Origin: Deltaproteobacteria bacterium
GTDB lineage: Bacteria > Desulfobacterota > Desulfobacteria > Desulfobacterales > C00003060
DNA: 10,905 bases
Direction of reading: 5' to 3'
Assembly (NCBI GenBank): GCA_019309245.1
Contig: JAFDGP010000054.1
Location: forward strand, 1 to 10,905
Position 1 is the stretch's first letter. Each line of letters begins with the position of its first letter. Made by a program: the position numbers and the translations under genes. The notes beneath the pieces were generated by a model that was not told the origin of the DNA, did no database searches, and saw only the letters and a list, made by a program, of their open reading frames with translations. Positions 1 to 5,502 of the stretch are shown in pieces.

Positions 1-1404
1 AACGACACGGCCGAGGGTATGGTCGTGCCCATGAGAGATGTCGGTGGCGTGCTTGAGAAATTGGCCGCCGGAGATTCCAAGGTTCAGGTCAAAGCCGATT
101 ACAAAGGAGATTATAATGTGCTTAAAGTGGCTTGCAATGAGCTCGGAAATCAGATCAATCTGCTTGGCCAGGAGATGGAAAAACTTGCTGATGCAGCCGC
201 TGAGGGCAACCTGGACTATCGAGGCGACAGTAGCAAATTCAAAGGGGACATTGCTGAGATTGTCAATGGGGTAAATCGTACGATGGACGGTGTGGTTACT
301 CCCATTAAGGAGACTATGGATGTGCTTGAAGCGATGGCAGACAAGGATCTTACCAAACAGGTTGTTGGACACTATAAGGGCCATTATGATCAACTGAAAC
401 AATACCTGAACATAGCTATAAAGAACTTGAGCGAGGTCCTGTTGAATGCTGGCTTAGCTGCTGATCAGGTCGGAGCGGCTACCAGCCAGGTGGCCTCTGC
501 AAGCCAGTCTCTGGCCGAAGGAGCTTCCGAGCAGGCAGCTTCTTTAGAGGAGACCTCTTCATCTCTTGAAGAGATGTCGTCCATGACAAAACAAAACGCG
601 GATAATGCGGCTCAGGCGAACAATCTCATGCAGGAGGCTAACCAAGCTGTTGAGCAGGCCAAGGGGTCCATGGCAGAGGTCAACACCTCCATGGAGGAAA
701 TTACCAAGGCCAGTGAAGAAACCCAGAAGATCATCAAGACCATTGATGAGATTGCTTTTCAGACCAATCTGCTTGCCTTAAATGCTGCGGTGGAAGCCGC
801 TCGGGCTGGCGAAGCCGGGGCAGGATTTGCAGTGGTGGCCGACGAGGTGAGAAATCTGGCCATGCGGGCGGCGGATGCCGCCAAAAATACGGCCGGTCTT
901 ATCGAAGACACAGTCAAAAAAATTAATGCTGGCTCTCAGCTGGTCACCAAGACAAACGAGGCCTTTGTAGAGGTGGCTGGGTCGGCCGCTAAGGTGAGTG
1001 ATCTGGTCAGTGAGATTGCGGCAGCCTCCAATGAGCAGGCCCAGGGCATTGAGCAGGTGAATACGGCTGTGGCCGAGATGGACAAAGTGGTCCAGCAGAA
1101 CGCGGCCAATTCTGAAGAGAGTGCTTCCGCTGCTGAGGAGATGAGTGCCCAGGCCCAGGAGCTGCAGAGTATGCTGGCCACTTTTAAATTAACACGGCAG
1201 GAGGCCCGGAGGCCACAAGTGGCTGCTGCGGCGCCCATGTCCCACCAAGACCCTGTGCCCAAAACGGTTGCTCTTCGTAGGCCTAAGGCCGTGTCCAAGC
1301 TGAACGCTAAGGGCGCGAAGTCCGCGGCACCTAATCCTGAGGCCGTGATTCCCATGGATGATAATGAGCCTTCAGCCGGTGAAGCCGAGTTCAAGGACTT
1401 TTAA
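1..1404 (+). CDS. Methyl-accepting chemotaxis protein, 3' portion (5' end outside window)
   Basis: The frame is open from the first base, so the sensor and membrane-spanning part lie upstream and are not seen. The visible 467 residues begin with HAMP-like repeats ('LAAGDSKVQV', 'AAEGNLDYRG', 'MADKDLTKQV', about nt 40-440), each followed by a helix that would continue the coiled coil. Next comes the long methyl-accepting signalling hairpin (about nt 450-1190), with glutamate-rich methylation helices ('SLEETSSSLEEMSS') and the conserved tip 'EIAFQTNLLALNAAVEAARA', the region that contacts CheA and CheW. The last 65 or so residues are Ala/Pro/Lys-rich and probably disordered, and end in EFKDF, which resembles the aromatic-x-x-Phe pentapeptide that tethers CheR/CheB. 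The stop lies 6 bases before the next gene, suggesting cotranscription. Family assignment is very secure; the ligand cannot be inferred. Confidence 0.97.
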   Translation, partial: NDTAEGMVVPMRDVGGVLEKLAAGDSKVQVKADYKGDYNVLKVACNELGNQINLLGQEMEKLADAAAEGNLDYRGDSSKFKGDIAEIVNGVNRTMDGVVTPIKETMDVLEAMADKDLTKQVVGHYKGHYDQLKQYLNIAIKNLSEVLLNAGLAADQVGAATSQVASASQSLAEGASEQAASLEETSSSLEEMSSMTKQNADNAAQANNLMQEANQAVEQAKGSMAEVNTSMEEITKASEETQKIIKTIDEIAFQTNLLALNAAVEAARAGEAGAGFAVVADEVRNLAMRAADAAKNTAGLIEDTVKKINAGSQLVTKTNEAFVEVAGSAAKVSDLVSEIAAASNEQAQGIEQVNTAVAEMDKVVQQNAANSEESASAAEEMSAQAQELQSMLATFKLTRQEARRPQVAAAAPMSHQDPVPKTVALRRPKAVSKLNAKGAKSAAPNPEAVIPMDDNEPSAGEAEFKDF

Positions 1405-1410
1405 TAACAT

Positions 1411-2016
1411 ATGGCATTTACCTATTTTTTCAGAGACAGGGCCACCCTGGAGGCGATCAGGGAATATGTGATCCCAGAACTCCGAAAATACCGATATATC
1501 AATATTTGGGATGCAGGATGTGCCATGGGACCGGAGCCTTATTCGCTTGCCATTATTTTCAAAGAGTCCTTGGGGTACTATGGGTTCAAGAGGCTGAGGA
1601 TATACGCTACGGATCTTGATGAGGAGAACCATCGGTTTGGGGAGATTATCGCAGAGGGTGTTTATCCGGAAGAAAGTGTCAGGAGAATACCAGAGCCTAT
1701 TCGTAGCAAATACTTTTCGCCGAATGGCAAACCAGGATATATCCGGGTCGCCGATGAGATAAAACGATGTGTCTTTTTTGAAAGGCACGACTTGCGTTCC
1801 TTAAAGCCGATAGCGGAGAATTTCGGGCTGGTTGTATGCAAAAATGTGCTGCTTCATATGCAACCATCAGAACGTCCAGGCGTCATCAGGATGTTCCACC
1901 GTTCCCTGGCTCCAGGGGGCTTCCTGGCCACCGAACAGACACAGAAAATGCCAGCGGAAACATCACATCTCTTTGAGCAGGTCACTCCGAACATCCAATT
2001 ATTTTGGAGGGTATGA
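1411..2016 (+). CDS. Short CheR-like SAM-dependent methyltransferase lacking the CheR N-terminal domain
   Basis: This 201-aa protein resembles the catalytic half of CheR. 'FFRDRATLEAI' corresponds to the FFR start of the CheR methyltransferase domain, 'NIWDAGCAMGPEPYSLA' to the SAM-binding loop (canonical 'IWSAGCSTGEEPYSLA'), 'IYATDLDEE' to the acidic strand-2 end, and 'VVCKNVLLHM' to the 'FCRNVMIYF' motif. The helical CheR N-terminal domain (about 80 residues) is absent. The first Glu of GEEPYS is Pro, and the C-terminal 'GHSES' motif is replaced by 'TEQTQKMP'. The ATG lies 6 bases after the MCP stop with a weak AAGGA about a dozen bases upstream, so it may be translated by coupling. It may methylate the adjacent receptor, act as a regulatory SAM-binding relative, or be inactive. 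The full-length CheR at 8894 is the more likely general receptor methyltransferase. The family call is firm; activity is uncertain. Confidence 0.85.
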   Translation: MAFTYFFRDRATLEAIREYVIPELRKYRYINIWDAGCAMGPEPYSLAIIFKESLGYYGFKRLRIYATDLDEENHRFGEIIAEGVYPEESVRRIPEPIRSKYFSPNGKPGYIRVADEIKRCVFFERHDLRSLKPIAENFGLVVCKNVLLHMQPSERPGVIRMFHRSLAPGGFLATEQTQKMPAETSHLFEQVTPNIQLFWRV

Positions 2017-2052
2017 CCGCACTAATGAGCAATGAACATGGCACGGCAAGAC

Positions 2053-2059
2053 AGAGGTG
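2053..2059 (+). promoter_or_regulatory. Ribosome binding site that sets the receiver start at 2065
   Basis: AGAGGTG contains GAGGTG, a good match to the anti-Shine-Dalgarno sequence, and sits 5 bases before the ATG at 2065. The in-frame ATGs at 2032 and 2038 have no purine-rich tract in front of them. The protein starting at 2065 begins MPRILVIDDD, the usual spacing for a receiver domain. Confidence 0.6.
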
Positions 2060-2064
2060 CGGAG

Positions 2065-2481
2065 ATGCCACGCATTCTTGTCATAGACGACGATAAGCAA
2101 GTACTCACATCTCTTCGAGAGCTATTTCGGTACGAGGGATATGAAGTTCTGGAAGCTGCCGACGGCAAGGAAGGGCTCAGGCTTTGTGCGGAACAAGCGG
2201 TTGACGTGGTCATCACCGACATCCTGATGCCTGAAAAGGATGGACTGGAAACCATCGCAGCCCTGCGTCGAAATCATCCGGGTGTGCCGATCATCGCCAT
2301 GTCGGGCGGTGGAAATCTCGTAGGATCGACGGATTGCCTGATTATGGGCGGGATGATGGGCGCCCAGGCTATTCTTACAAAACCGTTTTCTGCGGACGAG
2401 GTATTGACGACGATATCCGGTGTCCTGGGCACGGATGAGGTGCACAAGGATTGTCAAGGTCGCCTTCCTGGAGGCCTGTGA
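2065..2481 (+). CDS. Single-domain response regulator (CheY-like receiver)
   Basis: The protein is 138 aa from the preferred ATG; in-frame ATGs at 2032 and 2038 would add 11 or 9 residues. It is a complete receiver: acidic pocket D8-D9-D10 in 'ILVIDDD', phosphoacceptor D52 in 'VVITDILMPEKDG', switch residue S80 in 'IIAMSGGG' and conserved K106 in 'ILTKPF'. The 'SGGG' followed by a roughly 15-residue insertion before the GAQ-x-LTKPF strand is typical of a receiver subgroup common in environmental proteobacteria. There is no output domain, and the C-terminal 15 residues (from 'TDEVHKDC') are unlike a normal receiver helix, which may mark a rearrangement junction. It lies between the CheR-like gene and kinase remnants, so its partner could have been the lost kinase or CheA. 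Confidence 0.9.
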   Translation: MPRILVIDDDKQVLTSLRELFRYEGYEVLEAADGKEGLRLCAEQAVDVVITDILMPEKDGLETIAALRRNHPGVPIIAMSGGGNLVGSTDCLIMGGMMGAQAILTKPFSADEVLTTISGVLGTDEVHKDCQGRLPGGL

Positions 2482-2557
2482 GACCGACCTGTTTGAAAGA
2501 CAATATCCTAACCTTAGGGAAAAGGCAATAGGCCAAAAAGGATCGGCAAAGAAATGA
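2435..2557 (+). other. Possible small ORF or coding remnant overlapping the receiver 3' end
   Basis: A 40-codon frame (ATG 2435, TGA 2555-2557) overlaps the last codons of the receiver in another frame. Its product reads like protein rather than random sequence ('VKVAFLEACETDLFERQYP'), but I do not recognise a family. No good ribosome binding site precedes the ATG. Its TGA overlaps the ATG of a further 30-codon frame (2554-2646). It may be a remnant of a gene lost in the rearranged stretch, or chance. Confidence 0.2.
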
Positions 2558-2759
2558 CTAACCTGAGGGCCACCACCCTGATTGTCGGGCTGTTGTTCTG
2601 TCATGGCTGTAAAGGAGGCGTCCTTCGGTGGGAAGATTTGGGTTGAATCATATCCGGGTCATGGAAGCATTTTCTTGTTTGATTTGCCAAAGTCAGCCGT
2701 GACCTAGAAGGACTTTTCGATCCCGAAATACTATACGCCGATTTCGTGAGTTCCCATCA
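2482..2759. other. Gene-poor, apparently decayed stretch between receiver and HisKA gene
   Basis: These 278 bases hold no intact gene of normal size. The first part contains the end of the possible small ORF at 2435-2557. The middle and right part contains the kinase ATPase-domain tail at 2603-2707. After it, a short frame reading 'DLEGLFDPEILYADF' ends in a TGA at 2761-2763 that overlaps the ATG at 2760. No promoter, terminator hairpin or RNA gene is evident. The simplest reading is that one or more signalling genes once filled this gap and were largely deleted. Confidence 0.5.
2603..2707 (+). pseudogene. Remnant: C-terminal end of a histidine kinase ATPase (HATPase_c) domain
   Basis: In the frame ending at the TAG of 2705-2707 the translation includes 'VKEASFGGKIWVES', then 'YPGHGSIFLFDLPKS'. 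This closely matches the final strands of HATPase_c domains ('...GGRIWVESEPGKGSTFYFTLP'). Only about 34 codons remain: the same frame hits a TGA at 2579-2581, and the residues just before are not kinase-like, so the N, G1 and most of the G2 boxes are missing. The ATG at 2603 has no convincing ribosome binding site. It lies before, not after, the HisKA-encoding gene, so it cannot simply be the missing end of that protein. I infer it is the 3' stub of a separate hybrid or PAS kinase whose body was deleted. Confidence 0.6.
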
Positions 2760-3200
2760 ATGAGGGAGGAAATAAAATTTTTGACCAAATCGATTGTGAC
2801 GGTTGAAGAGGAGATCCGTGTGGCGGTGATCGTGTCAAGGGATCTTTCAGAGAGAAAGCGGGCGGAGCGGGAACGAGTGAGAAGGGAGAAGCTGGAGGCC
2901 ATTATTGAGATGGCCGGGGCGGTCTGTCATGAAATGAACCAACCGATGCAAGCGATTTCGGGCTACTGTGAATTGCTGATGGACGATGCGATTCATGGGG
3001 ATCGGCTTTGCACAGATGCCAAGAAGATTCACGATCAGGTTATGAGAATGGCGAAGATCATGAAAAAACTCATGGGGATTACAAAATACGAAACAAAGGA
3101 CTACGTATTTGAAGGAAGGAAAATCATCGATATTGACAGGGCTTCGGAGCAAAATAGGGGAATCCAGGGACAAAAGGGAATAATTAGAAACAGGAGGTAG
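2760..3200 (+). CDS. Truncated PAS-HisKA protein: phosphoacceptor domain without an ATPase domain
   Basis: This 146-aa product starts with what looks like the last strands of a PAS domain, followed by the usual 'RDLSERKRAE' connector (residues about 15-40). A HisKA dimerisation/phosphoacceptor helix pair follows, with the H-box 'GAVCHEMNQPMQAISGY' (His at about residue 57) and the second helix ending 'LMGITKYETKDY'. The C-terminal 'KIIDID' tail resembles the natural end of a deltaproteobacterial family that carries HisKA but no HATPase domain, so the 3' end may be complete while the 5' sensor part is missing. The ATG overlaps the stop of an upstream frame (ATGA) without a ribosome binding site. 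An in-frame TTG at 2781 sits about 11 bases after GGGAGGA and is an alternative start. It cannot phosphorylate itself as drawn; it could be a relay phosphotransfer protein, a kinase partner, or a decaying gene. Confidence 0.65.
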   Translation: MREEIKFLTKSIVTVEEEIRVAVIVSRDLSERKRAERERVRREKLEAIIEMAGAVCHEMNQPMQAISGYCELLMDDAIHGDRLCTDAKKIHDQVMRMAKIMKKLMGITKYETKDYVFEGRKIIDIDRASEQNRGIQGQKGIIRNRR

Positions 3201-3204
3201 CGGA

Positions 3205-3582
3205 ATGGAGCATAAGGTCCTGGTTGTAGACGATGAAAAACCTATATGTGAGGCACTCGAGAAGGCCTTTTCCAAGGCCGGGTACCGTGTGTTTTGTGCT
3301 GAAGACGCTGAACAGGGCTGGGAAGTTATCGAAAAGGAGAACATTCATGTAATGTTCCTGGATCTGAATCTTCCCGGCATCAGTGGCGCGGAGCTGTGCC
3401 GGAAAGTTCGGAGAAGCCGTCCTATGGACATCATCTATGCCGTAACTGGCTATACCTCCTTGTTTGAACTTGCCGATTGCCGGGAGGCGGGCTTTGACGA
3501 CTATTTCACCAAGCCCGTTGAGTTAAAGGCACTTTGGAAGGCGGCCGCCGATGCTTTTGAGAAGCTCCACAGATGGCGGTAG
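3205..3582 (+). CDS. Single-domain response regulator (CheY-like receiver)
   Basis: This 125-aa protein is a complete receiver without an output domain: acidic pair D9-D10 in 'VLVVDDEKP', phosphoacceptor D53 in 'FLDLNLPG', switch T81 in 'AVTGYT' and K103 in 'YFTKPV'. The DLNLPG loop and the E-K-P after the acidic pair are more like NtrC/atypical stand-alone receivers than flagellar CheY. The start is well supported: AGGAGGT at 3192-3198, partly inside the stop region of the preceding HisKA gene, lies 6 bases before the ATG. The tight spacing (stop 3200, start 3205) implies co-translation with the HisKA protein, which makes that protein a plausible phosphodonor or phosphate sink for this receiver. 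That partnership is inferred from context only. Confidence 0.93.
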   Translation: MEHKVLVVDDEKPICEALEKAFSKAGYRVFCAEDAEQGWEVIEKENIHVMFLDLNLPGISGAELCRKVRRSRPMDIIYAVTGYTSLFELADCREAGFDDYFTKPVELKALWKAAADAFEKLHRWR

Positions 3583-3634
3583 CCGGCCTTGGCTGAGGCG
3601 AGCGCCCAGTCAAATTGAACCCTACCTGGCAGGG

Positions 3635-3640
3635 AAGGAG
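3635..3640 (+). promoter_or_regulatory. Ribosome binding site that sets a TTG start for cheD
   Basis: AAGGAG lies 8 bases before the in-frame TTG at 3649. The ATG at 3641 directly abuts this tract and opens only a three-codon frame, while the ATG at 3654 is out of frame. TTG is therefore the best start for cheD. Confidence 0.6.
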
Positions 3641-3648
3641 ATGGTCCT

Positions 3649-4128
3649 TTGAATGTCGTGGTCGGTATAGCGGACATGAAGGTAAGCAAGGACCCTACGG
3701 CGACGCTTGTGACCCACTCGTTGGGGTCCTGTATCGGCCTGGCAGTATATGATCCGGTAGCCGGAGTGGGCGGACTGCTTCATTATATGCTCCCCGGGTC
3801 CGATCTGGATCCTGAGAAGGCAAAAGAAAACCCGCTGATGTTCGCAGATACCGGAATCCCGCACCTTTTCAAGGCATGTTACAAGTTGGGGGCGGAAAAA
3901 AAAAGGATGGTCTGCAAGGTTGCGGGTGGTTCGCAGATCATGGATGCTTCTGGCACGTTTAACATCGGCAAGCGCAACTATACGGCATTAAGAAAAATCT
4001 TCTGGCGCAACAATGTGCTTGTCGATGCTGAAGACGTAGGGGGAGCGTGCAACCGTACGATGTGGTTGGAGATCGCCACAGGGGCGTTGAAGCTCAAAGT
4101 GTCCGGAAAGGGGTTCAGGACGCTATGA
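3649..4128 (+). CDS. cheD: CheD, chemoreceptor glutamine deamidase
   Basis: CheD hydrolyses specific glutamine side chains in MCPs to glutamate, tuning receptor activity, and in many bacteria is controlled by CheC. The 159-aa length fits the family. The catalytic triad reported for CheD (Cys, His, Thr) is visible: C28 in 'THSLGSCIGLAVYDP', H45 in 'LLHYMLPGS' and T22 at the start of that first motif. The downstream signature 'KVAGGSQIMD...FNIGKRNY' and 'DVGGACNR' are typical CheD strands. The start is a TTG preceded by AAGGAG. A nine-A run (3896-3904) within GAA-AAA-AAA-AGG could favour polymerase slippage. The stop overlaps the ATG of the following HDOD gene by four bases (ATGA), implying translational coupling. 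No cheC is visible in the window. Confidence 0.96.
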   Translation: MNVVVGIADMKVSKDPTATLVTHSLGSCIGLAVYDPVAGVGGLLHYMLPGSDLDPEKAKENPLMFADTGIPHLFKACYKLGAEKKRMVCKVAGGSQIMDASGTFNIGKRNYTALRKIFWRNNVLVDAEDVGGACNRTMWLEIATGALKLKVSGKGFRTL

Positions 4129-4973
4129 TCAACATAGAAGACATAACCCGGGCAGCCAAAAAGTTGCCTCCATTTCCCGGTGTGCTGGAGCGAGCGCTGC
4201 GTGTCCTGGATGATCCCGAAGCGTCTGTAGGTGAGGTGATTGGAATCGTGGAGCATGACCAGGCGATTACCGCCAATGTGCTCAGGCTGTGTAACTCAGC
4301 GTACTACGGTGTCTCACGGAAAGTCCGCTCATTGCGGGAGGCATTGGTGCTTTTGGGCAATGCCCAGTTGCGGGAGGTACTGCTGGCCGGCACCCTGGTC
4401 AAGTTCCTGGGGACGGCCGTCCGAGGTTATGATCTGGCCGGAGGGCAATTGTGGAGGCATGCGGTAGCCACGGGATTGATGGCCAGAGTTATTTCAAAGC
4501 GGGTGTACGGAACTGAGCCGCCATCGCTGTTTACAGCCGCCCTGTTACATGACATCGGCAAGGTGGTGCTGAGTGAGTTTGTGGATCAGTATCTGGATAA
4601 GATCATGGCCCTGGTGGAGGCCGGGCAGCATTCTTTTTCCGAGGCCGAAGGAACACTGCTGGGTATTAATCATGCCCAGGTGGGGGCCGACGTTGCCGAA
4701 TCATGGAATTTCCCCGATGAGATCGTGATAGCCATCCGTTGGCACCACAGCCCGGAAAGGGCCTCAGGGGACAATGGAACCACCAGGATGGTCCACCTTG
4801 CCAATATCCTTACAGTTTCCGTCGGGATCGGTGTCGGGGCCGATGGGCTGTCGTGTCGGGGCAAGCAGGAGGTCATGGAGAGCTTTGGATTGAAGAGCAG
4901 GGATTTACAGGAGGTCATGATGACTTTCTACGACACTTTCCGTCAGGCACAGGAGATGCTAGGGCTGGCGTAG
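4125..4973 (+). CDS. HDOD domain signalling protein
   Basis: The product is 282 aa from the ATG that overlaps the cheD stop; an upstream in-frame ATG at 4047 would lie deep inside cheD and is not favoured. The protein is almost entirely one HDOD domain, an HD-related all-helical domain with no settled enzymatic activity that is frequent in signalling operons. Typical features are 'LPPFPGVLERALRVLDDPEAS' near the N terminus, 'LRLCNSAYYG', 'ALVLLGNAQLREV', the retained 'AALLHDIGKVVL' (H142-D143), 'NHAQVGADVAESW' and 'IRWHHSPE'. Some metal ligands of true HD phosphohydrolases may therefore persist, but hydrolase activity should not be assumed. The overlap with cheD and the cheY start 21 bases downstream place it in the core che transcription unit. 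Confidence 0.93.
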   Translation: MINIEDITRAAKKLPPFPGVLERALRVLDDPEASVGEVIGIVEHDQAITANVLRLCNSAYYGVSRKVRSLREALVLLGNAQLREVLLAGTLVKFLGTAVRGYDLAGGQLWRHAVATGLMARVISKRVYGTEPPSLFTAALLHDIGKVVLSEFVDQYLDKIMALVEAGQHSFSEAEGTLLGINHAQVGADVAESWNFPDEIVIAIRWHHSPERASGDNGTTRMVHLANILTVSVGIGVGADGLSCRGKQEVMESFGLKSRDLQEVMMTFYDTFRQAQEMLGLA

Positions 4974-4994
4974 TTTCTCCAGGAGAGGAAGCTT

Positions 4995-5420
4995 ATGGCA
5001 TTCAATGTTCTTATTGTAGATGACTCGTCATCCATGCGGGGTATCATTAAAAAGGCCCTGGAGATGTCCGGTCTTGAGTTGGGCGACATCTTTCAGGCGG
5101 GAAACGGTCGGGAGGCCCTGGCAGTTCTTGACGAGCGCTGGGCGGACGTCATTCTGACCGATGTGCATATGCCGGAGATGGACGGCTTTGCGCTGCTAAA
5201 GGCGTTGAGGGCGCGGGATGTGGTCTCGGAGACACCCGTGGTCGTGGTGACCACGGAAGGCCGGGAAGAACGGATCCAGGAGCTCATAGGACTGGGCGCC
5301 AGCGCCTGTATCAACAAGCCATTCAGGCCGGAGCAAATTAAGAAGACCCTGCTGGCGGTACTCGGCATGGACGAAAACGCCCTGAAACCAAAAGCCGATA
5401 TGGACGGGTGTGAGTTTTAG
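4995..5420 (+). CDS. cheY: CheY chemotaxis response regulator
   Basis: This 141-aa protein is the receiver most like canonical CheY. 'VLIVDDSSSMRGIIKKAL' carries the D9-D10 pair and the S-S-x-M-R motif typical of CheY. D56 in 'VILTDVHMPEMDG' is the phosphoacceptor, T86 in 'VVVVTTEG' the switch residue, and K108 in 'CINKPF' the conserved lysine. The C terminus has a 20-residue extension after the last helix. AGGAGAGGAA at 4981-4990 provides a ribosome binding site. It lies between the HDOD gene and cheB. Phospho-CheY from CheA would bind the flagellar switch or another motility output; none is encoded here. No cheZ, cheC or cheX is seen to dephosphorylate it. Confidence 0.93.
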   Translation: MAFNVLIVDDSSSMRGIIKKALEMSGLELGDIFQAGNGREALAVLDERWADVILTDVHMPEMDGFALLKALRARDVVSETPVVVVTTEGREERIQELIGLGASACINKPFRPEQIKKTLLAVLGMDENALKPKADMDGCEF

Positions 5421-5502
5421 GCTGAAGCCGGATTGGTCGGTTGGAAAATCAATCGGTATCCCGACCCGCCGCAACCGGGCTCAAGGATAAAGGTTATCTG
5501 AT

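Noticed and set aside
936..1394. A 152-codon open frame on the minus strand inside the MCP gene
   Set aside because: It is opposite the signalling hairpin; its Ala/Ser/Leu-rich translation is the expected shadow of Ala/Glu/Gln codons.
2032..2064. An 11-residue extension of the receiver from ATG 2032 or 2038
   Set aside because: Neither ATG has a ribosome binding site, and receivers normally start 3-6 residues before the first strand, as from 2065.
2122..2604. A 160-codon open frame on the minus strand across the receiver and the gap
   Set aside because: It mostly mirrors the receiver at 2065-2481 and shows no family features.
2554..2646. A possible tiny lipoprotein (hydrophobic segment followed by Cys)
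   Set aside because: Only 30 codons, no proper basic n-region or lipobox, and it overlaps the kinase-tail remnant in another frame; kept only as part of a low-interest finding.
3583..3648. A terminator after the receiver at 3205-3582
   Set aside because: The GC-rich AGCCGGCC...GGCT stretch forms only a short imperfect stem and no T run follows; cheD begins just downstream.
2038..3960. Sigma-54-like TGGCAC elements (for example near 2039 and 3950)
   Set aside because: The correctly spaced TTGC half is missing in each case, and the sites lie within coding sequence or its immediate start.
4047..4124. An N-terminal extension of the HDOD protein from an upstream ATG
   Set aside because: It would overlap cheD by 82 bases, encodes residues unlike the HDOD N terminus, and the ATG at 4125 overlapping the cheD stop is a standard coupled start.
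5421..5502. A regulatory hairpin in the cheY-cheB gap
   Set aside because: GGTCGG and CCGACC can pair, but with six pairs and a 20-base loop; this is within what chance gives.
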